From Bin5 sp965208965 (GTDB lineage: Bacteria; Chloroflexota; Anaerolineae; Caldilineales; Caldilineaceae), in the NCBI GenBank assembly GCA_965208965.1, contig OZ242384.1:744001-808000 (forward strand): a stretch of DNA of 64,000 bases. The letters run 5' to 3'. Positions 25,164 through 34,128 of this stretch are shown piece after piece; position 1 is the first letter of the stretch, and each line of letters begins with the position of its first letter. Made by a program: the position numbers and the translations under genes. A model generated the notes under the pieces. That model saw only the letters and a program-made list of their open reading frames with translations, made no database searches and was not told where the DNA came from.

Positions 25164-26798
25164 TCAACCTTCGACCATTAGCTCGTTGGGGTACATCATG
25201 CGCCAGGGGCCGGGCATTTCTCCGACCGGCACTTCGATCACGACGGGTCGGTCGGCCGCGAAAACGTCGGTGAGGGCATCGCGCAGGCTGTTGGCTGAGT
25301 GGACGCGGAGGCCTATGGCGCCGAAGGACTCGACGAAGGCGACAAAGTCGGGGTTGACCAGGTCTGAGGAGATGATGCGGCCGTCGTAGAGCTCTTTCTG
25401 CATGCGGCGCACGTTCCCGTAGGCGCCGTCGTTGAAGACGACCGAGACGGTGTTGATGCCATGCTGCACTGCCGTGGCCAGTTCCATTGCACAGTAGAGG
25501 AAGCCGCCGTCGCCGGCGATGGAGAGCACCGGTCGATCGGGGGCGGCTACTTTTGCGCCGAGCGCGGTGGGGAATCCCCAGCCGAGCGTGCCCTGATAGT
25601 TGGGGGTGAGGAATGTGCGCGGCTGGTATACGGGCATCGCCATGTTGCTGGCATAGCCGACCTGCGTTAGCTCGTCGACGAAGATGCCGTCGTCCGGCAG
25701 GGTGTCGCGGATGGCGCGAATGAAGTCGATCTGGGGTTGGAACGAGTCAAAGAGCGCTTCCATCTCCTCGTGGAGAGCAAGCATTTCTGAGGTGCGGGAA
25801 GGGCGCTGCCGGTTGCAGCGCGCCAGGGCTGGCAGCAGCGCGCGCAGGGCCTCCTTGCTGTCGGCCGCGACTGTTACGTCTGCGGGGGCCAGGAAGCTGG
25901 ATTCCTGCGGCGCGATTTCGATGCGTATCAGGGAGAGATGCCTGGGGCGCTGCCACTGAATAAACGGCTTGGTCAAGCGTGTGCCGATGGCGATGGCCAG
26001 GTCGGCCTGTTCCCAGAGAGGTTCGCCGGCTGCGTAGGTGTGGCTGAAAGGATGGCGGCTTGAGAGGATGCCGCGCCCGCGACCGCTGGCGATGACAGGC
26101 GCCTGGAGGGCTTCGGCCAGCGCGCGGACCTCTTCGCCCGCGTCTATTGCGCCGCCACCGACGAATATGACCGGGTGGCGCGCCGCGCCCATGAGCCGGG
26201 CCGCTTCTTCGATGGCGTCTGTGTCCACTTCTGGCCGGCGCACGGTGAGGGGGATTGGACCGTCGCTCATTTCCGCCTTGGCGGCGAGGATGTTTATCGG
26301 CGTTTCCAGCCCGACGGGCCGGGGGCGGCCTGAACGCATTTCACTGAGCGCCGTGGCCAACAGTTGCGGGAGTTCTGCGGGGCTTTCGGCGCGGCGCGCC
26401 CACTTGGTCAGCGAGCGCATCACTGTTAGCTGATCAGGAATCTCGTGCAACATCCCGTAGCCGCGGCCGATCTGGTCCGAGTGGATCTGACCGGCGAGGC
26501 AGAGTACGGGCGCATGTGTAGCGTAGGCTGTTGCGAGTGCCGCGGTGGTGTTGAGAAATCCGGGGCCGGGGACGACAACATAGACGCCGGTCTTTCCGGA
26601 GGCGAGCGCGTAGCCAAGGGCCATGTAGGCTGCGCCCTGCTCATGGCGCGTTTGGATTGCGCGTATCTGGTCGCCGGCATCGTAAACAGCGCTATAGAAG
26701 TGGTCGTTCTGTACGCCGGGCAGGCCGAAGATGGTGTCGATGCCGTGGGAGAGGAGGCCCTGGACAAGCGCTTCGCCGCCGGTACGGATGGTGCTCAT
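25164..26798 (-). CDS. Thiamine-pyrophosphate-dependent enzyme of the acetolactate synthase/benzoylformate decarboxylase superfamily
   Basis: The 544-residue protein has the three-domain TPP enzyme layout. The N-terminal Pyr domain carries the catalytic Glu (RHEQGAAYMALGYA, near residue 53). A central domain of the dehydrogenase-like fold and a C-terminal PP domain with the metal and TPP motif starting GDGGFLYC and ending VVFND follow. It lies at the end of the operon with RraA, GH105 and DUF1501/1800 genes. Together with the RraA-like protein it suggests metabolism of keto acids from sugar acids. Family members include acetolactate synthase, glyoxylate carboligase and sulfoacetaldehyde acetyltransferase, and the exact reaction is open. 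Confidence 0.85.
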   Translation of the reverse strand: MSTIRTGGEALVQGLLSHGIDTIFGLPGVQNDHFYSAVYDAGDQIRAIQTRHEQGAAYMALGYALASGKTGVYVVVPGPGFLNTTAALATAYATHAPVLCLAGQIHSDQIGRGYGMLHEIPDQLTVMRSLTKWARRAESPAELPQLLATALSEMRSGRPRPVGLETPINILAAKAEMSDGPIPLTVRRPEVDTDAIEEAARLMGAARHPVIFVGGGAIDAGEEVRALAEALQAPVIASGRGRGILSSRHPFSHTYAAGEPLWEQADLAIAIGTRLTKPFIQWQRPRHLSLIRIEIAPQESSFLAPADVTVAADSKEALRALLPALARCNRQRPSRTSEMLALHEEMEALFDSFQPQIDFIRAIRDTLPDDGIFVDELTQVGYASNMAMPVYQPRTFLTPNYQGTLGWGFPTALGAKVAAPDRPVLSIAGDGGFLYCAMELATAVQHGINTVSVVFNDGAYGNVRRMQKELYDGRIISSDLVNPDFVAFVESFGAIGLRVHSANSLRDALTDVFAADRPVVIEVPVGEMPGPWRMMYPNELMVEG

Positions 26799-26917
26799 AG
26801 GCTGCGGAACTGTGTAACTGCAGTGGTCAGTGGGGGAACAGGTTGGCAGGGCTTGTTGCGGGCGCGCTTAGACGGTGCGGCCGCGGTCTGCGTGTGCGCT
26901 GCGGAGTTCGTTGGGCG

Positions 26918-27928
26918 CTATATGTTGAGGGCCGGCGCGCGAACGGGGGGCGCGAACTGGAGCTCGTTGAGCTCAACGGCCTCCTTTCTGTAGACCTGGA
27001 CGCGGTAGGAGCCGGTGTCGGGCACGTACATAAGACCGTCCTCGCTGACGACGACGGACTGCGGCCAGCGCAGCAGCTTCTGGACTTCGAGCTTGGCCAT
27101 GTCGCGCAGGCGGTTGGGGTAGGCGTTGGTCATCATGTAGGAGATGGCCACCGTGGAGAGGGTGGCGTCGCCGATGAACTGCTGCACGTAGCGGCCCTCT
27201 TCATTGAAGAGCTGGACGCGGTTGTTGCCGCGGTCGACGACGTAGATGTCGCCGTGCTTGTCGACGTCGACGCCGCTGGGGCGGTTGAACTGGCCGTCGC
27301 CGCAGCCGCACTCGCCGAAGGCCATCTTGAATTCGCCGTCGCCACTGAACTTCTGCACGCGGTCGTTGCGCCAGTCCGCGACGTAGACATCGCCTACTTC
27401 GTCGACAGCGATGCCCCAGGGCATGTTGAACTCGCCCTCGCCGCAGCCGTAGCTGCCCCACCCGCCGAGGAAGCCGCCCTCGCGGGTGAACTTCTGGACG
27501 CGGTGGTTGAGTGTGTCGACGACGTAGAGATTGCCGTCGGCGTCGAAGCTCATGCCTGAGGGGCCGTTGAGCTGGCCGGGCCCGCTGCCCTCTTCGCCCC
27601 AGCTGTCGATCAACTCGCCCTCGCTGTCGATGATGGTGACGCGGTGGAGCGCCTCATCGGTGAGGTAGAGGTTCTCGTCGGCGTCGGCGAGGATGGTGAC
27701 CGGCCAGGTGGCTTGGCCCGGCTCTTCGCCGTAGATGCCGAAGGAGCCGAGGTCTGCGTCCTCAGTGCTGTATTTGCGGATGAGGGCGGTGCCCTCGTTG
27801 CGGCAGAGGATGAAGAGGCGGTCCTCCTTGCCGAAGGCGAGGTCGATGGGATAGTTGGTCAGCCGCCGCATTCCCAGCGTCTTGTGGAAGGGAAAGCCGG
27901 CGCGCAAGAGACCGTATGGTCTGCCCAC
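26918..27928 (-). CDS. NHL-repeat six-bladed beta-propeller protein
   Basis: The 336-residue protein consists of consecutive NHL blades, each with a GxFxxPxGIAVD...VYVADxxNxRVQKF pattern. At least four are clear between residues 95 and 270. It lacks a signal peptide. The GTG start at 27928 has AAAGGAG seven bases upstream. NHL propellers bind proteins or ligands, and some are lyases. Its position just downstream of DUF1501 and DUF1800 suggests it works with them, but the function is unknown. Confidence 0.85.
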   Translation of the reverse strand: MGRPYGLLRAGFPFHKTLGMRRLTNYPIDLAFGKEDRLFILCRNEGTALIRKYSTEDADLGSFGIYGEEPGQATWPVTILADADENLYLTDEALHRVTIIDSEGELIDSWGEEGSGPGQLNGPSGMSFDADGNLYVVDTLNHRVQKFTREGGFLGGWGSYGCGEGEFNMPWGIAVDEVGDVYVADWRNDRVQKFSGDGEFKMAFGECGCGDGQFNRPSGVDVDKHGDIYVVDRGNNRVQLFNEEGRYVQQFIGDATLSTVAISYMMTNAYPNRLRDMAKLEVQKLLRWPQSVVVSEDGLMYVPDTGSYRVQVYRKEAVELNELQFAPPVRAPALNI

Positions 27929-27948
27929 GGTGGTACTCCTTTTTTTGA

Positions 27949-27977
27949 GTTTCTAGTCTTTAGTTATTAGTTTTTAG
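27949..27977. repeat. TTTTTAGT-type intergenic repeat
   Basis: Five TTTAGT/TTTTTAGT units lie between the NHL and DUF1501 genes. Similar tracts precede the DUF1501 and DUF1800 stop codons at 29170-29201 and 30848-30886. Confidence 0.45.
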
Positions 27978-28012
27978 TGAACTCCGTTTTGCTCGGTAGG
28001 CGCCGAGAACTG

Positions 28013-29146
28013 TTAGCTATATGGGTGGATTTGCTCGAATTGGCCGTTGACGATTGGGGTGGGGTCGATGCCCATCCACTGTTCGAGTACGGTGCCGTAG
28101 ATGCCGCGGAAGTCGATAGTGTGCTCCATGTCCTCGCCGTGGACCCAGCGGGCGGGGTCGAGGGAGGGGTATTGGGCGTAGAGGCCGCCCTGGACGCGGT
28201 CGCCGATGATGAAGGCGCCACCGCCGGAGCCGTGGTCGGTGCCGCTGGCGTTGTCGCGGATGCGGCGGCCGAACTCGGTGAAAACGAGCATGGTGACTTC
28301 GGAGGAGGCGTCGTGGGCGCGCAGGTCTTTGAAGAAGGCGGTGATGGCGGTGCTGAGGTCGGCGAGCAGCTTGGGATGGTCGGGGACCTCGTTGGCGTGG
28401 TTGTCATAGCCGCCTTGGGCGGTGTAGAAGACGCGGGTGCCGAGCCCGGCCAGGTGGACGCGGGCGACGTCGCGCAGGCTGTTGGCGATGGCGCTTTCGC
28501 CATACTCCACGGTCGAGCTGTAACCTTCCTTCGCCTTCTTGAGTTCGTCGGTGCCCTGGATGACGTTGAGGCCGGTCTGTGAAAGGTAGTCCATGACGTA
28601 GCCGGCGCCTACCTCGTGGCCGTACATGCCTTTGAAGACCTCCAGCGCCTGGGTGCGGCGGCGGGGTTCGTCGATGCCGGTGAGCAGGCCGTAGGTGTCC
28701 AGGTCGGCGAAGGAGGTGACGGGCACACCGGGCACGGCCATGGCACGAGGGAGACCCTGGCCGACGTTGACGCCGGTAAGGACGTTGTGGCCGCCGGGGT
28801 CGATTTCGCGGATCATGCGCCCGACCCAGCCTTCGGTGCCGATCTCGATCGGTTCGCAGGTGTGCCAGATGTCCATGGCACGGAAGTGGGAACGGTTGGA
28901 GTTGGGGTAGCCGATGCCTTGCACGACTGCGATGTCGCCGGCGTCGTACATCTGCTGCAGGGGCTCGCAGTTCGGGTTCCAGGCAAGGGTATCGTGAATG
29001 GGCAGGACTTCGTCCTCTTTGAGGCCTACGACCGGCCTGGAATCGTAGTAGACGCCGGCGGTGTAGGGGACGACGGTGTTCATGAAGTCGTTGCCGCCGC
29101 TGAGCTGGACGACAACGAGTACGGGATCTTTTTTGTGGTCGACCAT
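28013..29146 (-). CDS. DUF1501 family protein
   Basis: The 377-residue protein matches DUF1501 and belongs to the alkaline-phosphatase-like superfamily. It has VVVQLSGGNDFMNTVVPY at the N-terminus, HFRAMDIWHT, GGYDNHANEVPDH and FTEFGRRIRDNASGTDHGSGG. DUF1501 proteins are usually exported with a Tat signal. Here none is present and translation begins with MVDHKKDPVLVVV. The ATG at 29146 follows GGAAG. A longer frame up to 29584 is a shadow of the upstream gene. The gene follows DUF1800, its usual partner. Confidence 0.88.
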   Translation of the reverse strand: MVDHKKDPVLVVVQLSGGNDFMNTVVPYTAGVYYDSRPVVGLKEDEVLPIHDTLAWNPNCEPLQQMYDAGDIAVVQGIGYPNSNRSHFRAMDIWHTCEPIEIGTEGWVGRMIREIDPGGHNVLTGVNVGQGLPRAMAVPGVPVTSFADLDTYGLLTGIDEPRRRTQALEVFKGMYGHEVGAGYVMDYLSQTGLNVIQGTDELKKAKEGYSSTVEYGESAIANSLRDVARVHLAGLGTRVFYTAQGGYDNHANEVPDHPKLLADLSTAITAFFKDLRAHDASSEVTMLVFTEFGRRIRDNASGTDHGSGGGAFIIGDRVQGGLYAQYPSLDPARWVHGEDMEHTIDFRGIYGTVLEQWMGIDPTPIVNGQFEQIHPYS

Positions 29147-29247
29147 CTTTACTTCCTTTCTATGTTGCAGTTTTAGTTTTCGGTTTTTAGTTTTTAGTGA
29201 ACACCTTTCCGCTGTGCAGGCGGGGTGGTGTTGCTTAAAGCTGCAGG

Positions 29248-30651
29248 TCAGGCGAATTGGTATTCGCGGGAGGCGACGATTAGTTGGAGCATCAGGACAA
29301 TGCGGTCGGTGCTTTCTTCGGTCTGGCCATTGGCGCTGCCGTTGCTGGAGAATACGAGGTCGCCGCCGCTCTGGGCGAAGCGTATGAGGTCGGCTCGGGT
29401 CTTGTCCTCCAGGTTCACGGGGCCGGCGAGGTCGAGGCAGGTGTCGACGAACTGCTCGGGGGTGAGGCTGTCGCCGGCGGTGCGCAGGCGCTTGATGAGG
29501 GCCTGGATGCCCGGCTTGCCGGCGTCGCCCACTTCGTCGACGGCGAAATTGATGCGCTCGGTGAGCATGCCGCCGTCGATCCACTCCTGGCCGGTGTGCC
29601 AGCCTTCGACGGTGGGCGGGTTGAAGAGCTCCTGGCCCATCACCTTTGCGGCTCTGTGGTATTGCGGCATACCGGGAGTGGGCGTGCGGTTGGTGCCGAC
29701 CAGCTTGAGGACGCCGGTGATCAGCTCGGCGGGGCTTTTCACTCTTTTGAAGCGGGCTGCCTTGAAGAAGTCGCTCTTGAAGAGCGTGCGCAGGACGTGG
29801 CGCATGTCACCATTTGACTCCATAAAGGCGTCTGCCAAGGTTTCGATGGCCCCCGGGTCCTGGGGCGGCGTCACATTCCAGGAGGGGACCTGCGGCTCGT
29901 CGGCAACGAAGAAGTTGTAGAGATGGCGGGAGATGAAGCGGGCGGTTGCCGGCTGCTCGACGATGATGTCGATGATGTCGTCGCCGTTGAAGTTGCCGGT
30001 ATGGCCGAGGAAGGTCTTCTCGCCGTAGTCGTGGTCCTCTTCGCGGAACAGGAATTCGGGAGAGTAGTAGCCGTGGGGGTAGAGGGGGACGGGTTGCGCG
30101 TAGGTCCAGCCGGTAAATGCGAGCGCGCAGTTCTTGATGTCGTCCTCGGTGTAGTTGCCCACGCCCATTGAGAAGAGTTCAAGCAGCTCGCGGCCGTAGT
30201 TCTCGTTGGGTTCGCCCTTGATGTTCTCATTGTTGTCGAGCCAGTTGATCATCGCCGGGTTCATGGAGAGCTCAAGCAGAATCTCGCGAATGTTGCTCAT
30301 GCCGATGCGGCGGAAGAGATCGATCTGGTCGTTCATGGCGAGGGCGTGCGCGACCTTGGCGAAGCCGGTGGCGAAAACGTGATGACAGAAGAAGGCCATC
30401 TTTTCTTCGAGCGGGCGCGGGCTGTTGAGCATGCGGTAGATCCAGGCGCCGGATTGGAAATCCGGCCATTGACCGCCAAAGTAGCGCTTAATGATATCCT
30501 CGTCGATCGGCGGGCAGCGCTCCTCGTCCACCAGATCTTCTACGACTTCGTCGTACCCTTTTGCGGCGTAGGCCTCGAGCTCCTCACGGCTGGCGCCGAA
30601 CCCTGCCCGGCGCAGCAGATGAGCCATCAGGCCCAGATCCTCATCTGCCAT
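29248..30651 (-). CDS. DUF1800 family protein, copy A
   Basis: The 467-residue protein shows the DUF1800 hallmarks: LMAHLLRRAGFGASREELE at the start, EKMAFFCHHVFATG near 85-100, GEPNENYGRELLELFSMGVG, FTGW, and SDFFKAARFKRVKSPAELI. AAAGGAGG lies seven bases before the ATG. The biochemical role is unknown, but genes of this family nearly always stand next to DUF1501. It is over 90% identical to copy B at 30932. Notable changes are HH for WHH in the FATG segment and the QWPDFQSGA versus EGPEIRSGT stretch. Confidence 0.88.
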   Translation of the reverse strand: MADEDLGLMAHLLRRAGFGASREELEAYAAKGYDEVVEDLVDEERCPPIDEDIIKRYFGGQWPDFQSGAWIYRMLNSPRPLEEKMAFFCHHVFATGFAKVAHALAMNDQIDLFRRIGMSNIREILLELSMNPAMINWLDNNENIKGEPNENYGRELLELFSMGVGNYTEDDIKNCALAFTGWTYAQPVPLYPHGYYSPEFLFREEDHDYGEKTFLGHTGNFNGDDIIDIIVEQPATARFISRHLYNFFVADEPQVPSWNVTPPQDPGAIETLADAFMESNGDMRHVLRTLFKSDFFKAARFKRVKSPAELITGVLKLVGTNRTPTPGMPQYHRAAKVMGQELFNPPTVEGWHTGQEWIDGGMLTERINFAVDEVGDAGKPGIQALIKRLRTAGDSLTPEQFVDTCLDLAGPVNLEDKTRADLIRFAQSGGDLVFSSNGSANGQTEESTDRIVLMLQLIVASREYQFA

Positions 30652-30666
30652 ATCCACCTCCTTTCT

Positions 30667-30700
30667 GCAGTGGTTAGTGGTCAGTGATCAGTGGCCACTC
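30667..30700. repeat. AGTGGTTAGTGGTCAGTG repeat cluster before DUF1800 copy A
   Basis: Four heptamer-like units (GTGGTTA, GTGGTCA, GTGATCA, GTGGCCA) lie just upstream of the ribosome site. The cluster is shared with copy B at 32348-32372, so it was duplicated along with the gene. Confidence 0.55.
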
Positions 30701-30718
30701 AAATTCCCGACTACGATA

Positions 30719-30829
30719 TCAATTCTCTGGGAGAAAGGTCTCCATTTCGGTGACGAACCAGAGTGACAGGGCGTCGTCGCCGGTCAGCTGTACGACAAAG
30801 AGGACGGGGTCTTTTTTGTGGTCGACCAT
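30719..30829 (-). pseudogene. 36-codon chimera: DUF1501 head joined to GH105 tail
   Basis: From ATG 30829 the frame reads MVDHKKDPVLFVVQL, the start of DUF1501. After a short GC-rich junction it continues LSLWFVTEMETFLPEN, the C-terminal end of the GH105-like protein at 32396, and stops at TGA 30719-30721. This is exactly what the junction of a tandem duplication would leave. The frame has stayed open and keeps a ribosome site (GGAAAG), so a peptide could be made, but no function is suggested. Confidence 0.8.
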
Positions 30830-32450
30830 CTTCTTTCCCTTTCTGAACTGCAGTTCTTAGTTTTTGGTTTCCAGTTTTTAGTGAACACCTTTCCGCTGTG
30901 CAGGCGGGGTGGTGTTGCTTAAAGCTGCAGGTCAGGCGAATTGGTATTCGCGGGAGGCGACGATTAGTTGGAGCATCAGGATGATGCGGTCGGTGCTTTC
31001 TTCGGTCTGGCCATTGGCGCTGCCGTTGCTGGAGAATACGAGGTCGCCGCCGCTCTGGGCGAAGCGTATGAGGTCGGCGCGGGTCTTGTCCTCCAGGTTC
31101 ACGGGGCCGGCGAGGTCGAGGCAGGTGTCGACGAACTGTTCGGGAGTGAGGCTGTCGCCGGCGGTGCGCAGGCGCTTGATGAGGGCCTGGATGCCCGGCT
31201 TGCCGGCGTCGCCTACTTCGTCGACGGCGAAATTGATGCGCTCGGTGAGCATGCCGCCGTCGATCCACTCCTGGCCGGTGTGCCAGCCTTCGACGGTGGG
31301 CGGGTTGAAGAGCTCCTGGCCCATCACCTTTGCGGCTCTGTGGTATTGCGGCATACCGGGAGTGGGCGTGCGGTTGGTGCCGACCAGCTTGAGGACGCCG
31401 GTGATCAACTCGGTGGGGCTTTTCACCCTTTTGAAGCGGGCCGCCTTGAAGAAGTCGCTCTTGAACAGCGTGCGCAGGACGTGGCGCATGTCGCCTTTCG
31501 ACGCCATGAAGGCGTCCGAGAGGATTTCGATGGCGTCCGGGTCCTGGGGCGGCGTCACGTTCCAGGAGGGGACCTGCGGCTCGTCGGCAACGAAGAAGTT
31601 GTAGAGATGGCGGGAGATGAAGCGGGCGGTTGCCGGCTGCTCGACGATGATGTCGATGATGTCGTCGCCGTTGAAGTTGCCGGTGTGGCCGAGGAAGGTC
31701 TTCTCGCCGAAGTCGTGGTCCTCTTCACGGAAGAGGAATTCGGGAGAGTAGAAGCCGTGAGGGTAGAGGGGAACGGGTTGCGCGAAAGTCCAGCCGGTGA
31801 AGGCGAGCGCGCAGTTCTTGATGTCGTCCTCGGTGTAGTTGCCCACGCCCATGGAGAAGAGTTCGAGCAGCTCGCGGCCGTAGTTCTCGTTGGGTTCGCC
31901 CTTGATGTTCTCATTGTTGTCGAGCCAGTTGATCATCGCCGGGTTCATGGAGAGCTCAAGCAGAATCTCGCGAATGTTGCTCATGCCGATGCGGCGGAAG
32001 AGATCGATCTGGTCGCTCATGGCGAGGGCGTGCTCACCCTTGGCATAGCCGGTGGCGAAAACGTGATGCCAGAAGAGGGCCATCTTCTCTTCGAGCGGGC
32101 GCGGGTTGTTGATCATGCGGTAGATCCAGGTGCCGGAGCGTATCTCCGGCCCTTCACCGCCAAAGTAGCGCTTGATGATATCCTCGTCGATCGGCGGGCA
32201 GCGCTCCTCGTCCACCAGATCTTCTACGACTTCGTCGTACCCTTTTGCGGCGTAGGCTTCGAGCTCTTCGCGGCTGGCGCCGAAGCCTGCCCGGCGCAGC
32301 AAATGAGCCATCAGGCCCAGATCCTCATCTGCCATATCTACCTCCTTACTGCGGTGGTTAGTGGTTAGTGGCCATTCGAGTTCCTGACTACGATATCAAT
32401 TCTCTTGGAGAAAGGACTCCATTTCGGTAACGAACCAGAGTGACAGTGCG
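30770..32450. repeat. Tandem duplication, upstream copy (about 1.68 kb)
   Basis: This block extends from the junction near 30770-30780 through DUF1800 copy B into the 3' end of the GH105-like gene. The join lies in a GGCG-rich stretch that offers short microhomology. Confidence 0.85.
30932..32335 (-). CDS. DUF1800 family protein, copy B
   Basis: The 467-residue protein keeps the family pattern, including EKMALFWHHVFATGYAKGE and ENYGRELLELFSMG. The Trp-His-His form here is the usual family sequence, whereas copy A has lost the Trp. Copy B may therefore be the less altered copy. AAGGAGG precedes the ATG. It follows the GH105-like gene by about 60 bases, so both belong to one transcript. Confidence 0.88.
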   Translation of the reverse strand: MADEDLGLMAHLLRRAGFGASREELEAYAAKGYDEVVEDLVDEERCPPIDEDIIKRYFGGEGPEIRSGTWIYRMINNPRPLEEKMALFWHHVFATGYAKGEHALAMSDQIDLFRRIGMSNIREILLELSMNPAMINWLDNNENIKGEPNENYGRELLELFSMGVGNYTEDDIKNCALAFTGWTFAQPVPLYPHGFYSPEFLFREEDHDFGEKTFLGHTGNFNGDDIIDIIVEQPATARFISRHLYNFFVADEPQVPSWNVTPPQDPDAIEILSDAFMASKGDMRHVLRTLFKSDFFKAARFKRVKSPTELITGVLKLVGTNRTPTPGMPQYHRAAKVMGQELFNPPTVEGWHTGQEWIDGGMLTERINFAVDEVGDAGKPGIQALIKRLRTAGDSLTPEQFVDTCLDLAGPVNLEDKTRADLIRFAQSGGDLVFSSNGSANGQTEESTDRIILMLQLIVASREYQFA

Positions 32451-34096
32451 CCGCCGCGTTCATCGGGGCCGAATATGGCGGGGCGGTCGAGGTAGTCGCG
32501 GGTGCTTTGCTGGACGCCGGTGCCGGTGCAGACGTCGACGAGGCCGCCGTTATTGTCGATGCGGGCGGCGACGCCCTGCCAGGCGCGGGTCAGCATCTCT
32601 TTGTAGCCTGCGTCGAGCCAGCCGCGGCGCAGGCCGCGGGCGAGGGCGTAGCCGACCATGCAGGTGACGGTCATTTCGGGGTAGGAGCCGGGGCCATTGA
32701 CAACCTGGCGCCACATGCCGCTGCGGTGCTGGTAGCCGCGCAGGGCTTGGAGGTGGCGGCGGTGGATGGCGAGCACGGCTGCGCGGTCGGGATGGTCGTC
32801 GGGCATGTAGGTCAGCGTTTCGGCATAGCTGAGGGCGGCGAAGCCGTTGCCTCGGCCCCAGTAGAAGGGTGTACGACGATCGTGCCAGAAAAGCCCGTCC
32901 TCCTGTTGGACGTTGGCTTCCAGGAGGAAGCGGGTGAGGATCCTCAGGTAGGCGTCGTCGCCGGTGAGCTTGAAGGCGCGGCCAAGGACGGCGGCGGTGA
33001 AGAACATGTCCTCGACCTGGTAGTTGGGATTGGACGGGATGGGAACGCCGTTGTCGTGGGTCGCGCGATAGCGGTCGGCTGTTTGCACGAGCAGATCGGC
33101 GTAGCGGTTATCCCCGGTTGTCGCGGCGAGCTCGTCGGCCCAGACGAGGCCTGCGAGGTTGGCGCCGCCTTCGCCGCCGGCGGGGAACCACTCCTTGGCG
33201 CCGGACATGTAGGGCGCGACCATGGCAGCGATGCCGTCTGACGGATCGGCGTATTCCGTGTCCAATCGGGCGAGCCGGAGGCGTCCGCTGACGGCAACGC
33301 CCTGTGTATAAATGACGGGATCGAGTTCGTGGCCGTAGACGCCGGCAAGAATGCGGGCGGCTTCCAGGGGTGAGCGGGCGGCGCGGGCTTGCAGGGCGCT
33401 ACGGGTGGGAGAGCGGGCGTGGTCGGGCACCTGGGCGAGAACAGTCCACAGTTTGTTCAGCTCGGCATCCAGGTCGGCGGCGGCGCAGGTGAGGCGCAGG
33501 CCGAAAATGGGCGGAAGCAGGTTGGGCTCGCCGGTGGACAGCGCGCCGAGGAGCGAGCTGTCGGACGGAAGTTCGGACGCATTGAGCACGGAACGGAACT
33601 GCTCCAGCAGCTCAAGGCAGAGGGCAGACCCTTCCCAGGTCGTGCTGTCGCCGGTCCGGATTTCCAGGACCAGGTCCGGCGCCTGGAAGCTTACCCAGCG
33701 CCAGAGGTAGTGGGCTTCCGGATTGGCGTCGTAGTAGCTGTCTCCCGGCGGCGGGTAGGCGGCGCCGGGATTGCCGCCGGCGCCGTTCTCCGGCGCGGCG
33801 CCCAAGGCGAGGCCGTCGGGATTGGCGCAGGGCGCGGCGCTGAGGGCGTACCGGCCGGAAAGGCCGGGCGCGATCCTATACGAATGCAGGGCCGCGAGCG
33901 CGGCATCGGCGTCTTCCTGTTTGCCGGAGAGCCCGCCGATGAGGACGAGTTGGAGGCGCTCGCCCGCGGGCGGCTGGTCGACGCCGTGCAGCAGGGCGGG
34001 GATCTGACGTTCGCTACGGGTCACGCCGCAGGCGTCGAGGTGCCAGAAACCGGGCGCTTGTGCAAGGAGGTCTTCGATCTGTTGGTCGAGTGACAT
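32396..34096 (-). CDS. Fusion of degenerate M14-carboxypeptidase-like domain with GH105/GH88-type hydrolase
   Basis: This is a 566-residue, two-part protein. Residues 1 to about 235 resemble zinc carboxypeptidases of family M14 (LQLVLIGGLSGKQEDADAAL, SAAPCANPDGLA, APDLVLEIRTG), but the HxxE zinc motif is replaced by GLSGKQE. Residues from about 255 form an alpha/alpha-barrel like unsaturated rhamnogalacturonyl hydrolases (GH105). Evidence includes VEDMFFTAAVLGRAFKLTGD, FYWGRGNGFAALSYAE and SGMWRQVVNGPGSYPEMTVT. There is no signal peptide. It would trim unsaturated uronate or other residues from imported oligosaccharides in the cytoplasm. The N-terminal domain probably only binds ligand. Confidence 0.8.
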   Translation of the reverse strand: MSLDQQIEDLLAQAPGFWHLDACGVTRSERQIPALLHGVDQPPAGERLQLVLIGGLSGKQEDADAALAALHSYRIAPGLSGRYALSAAPCANPDGLALGAAPENGAGGNPGAAYPPPGDSYYDANPEAHYLWRWVSFQAPDLVLEIRTGDSTTWEGSALCLELLEQFRSVLNASELPSDSSLLGALSTGEPNLLPPIFGLRLTCAAADLDAELNKLWTVLAQVPDHARSPTRSALQARAARSPLEAARILAGVYGHELDPVIYTQGVAVSGRLRLARLDTEYADPSDGIAAMVAPYMSGAKEWFPAGGEGGANLAGLVWADELAATTGDNRYADLLVQTADRYRATHDNGVPIPSNPNYQVEDMFFTAAVLGRAFKLTGDDAYLRILTRFLLEANVQQEDGLFWHDRRTPFYWGRGNGFAALSYAETLTYMPDDHPDRAAVLAIHRRHLQALRGYQHRSGMWRQVVNGPGSYPEMTVTCMVGYALARGLRRGWLDAGYKEMLTRAWQGVAARIDNNGGLVDVCTGTGVQQSTRDYLDRPAIFGPDERGGALSLWFVTEMESFLQEN

Positions 34097-34103
34097 GGAA
34101 CAC

Positions 34104-34128
34104 CAGTAATCAGTGGTCAGTGGCTAGT
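34104..34128. repeat. CAGTGGTCAGTGG repeat reaching into the RraA stop codon
   Basis: This is a short cluster of AGTGG units between two minus-strand genes. It overlaps the TAG of the RraA-like gene (34124-34126), so the element may have supplied that stop. Confidence 0.45.

Larger units (their letters stand above)
29085..30775. repeat. Tandem duplication, downstream copy (about 1.68 kb)
   Basis: This block covers the head of the DUF1501 gene, the DUF1800 gene 29248-30651 and the tail of a GH105-like gene. It matches 30770-32450 at an offset of 1683-1684 bases, including the intergenic parts. The two copies differ at scattered positions, many of them silent, so the duplication is not brand new. 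Confidence 0.85.

Noticed and set aside
28013..29584. 523-codon minus frame covering DUF1501 and a further 146 codons upstream
   Set aside because: The extra N-terminal part is Arg/His-rich shadow sequence of the DUF1800 gene in another frame. The same shadow recurs at 30711-31268 because of the duplication. The true start is ATG 29146 with a ribosome site.
30968..32368. 466-codon plus frame opposite DUF1800 copy B
   Set aside because: It is antisense to a clear family member, has a Val/Glu/Gly-rich composition typical of mirrored GC-rich codons, and matches no family.
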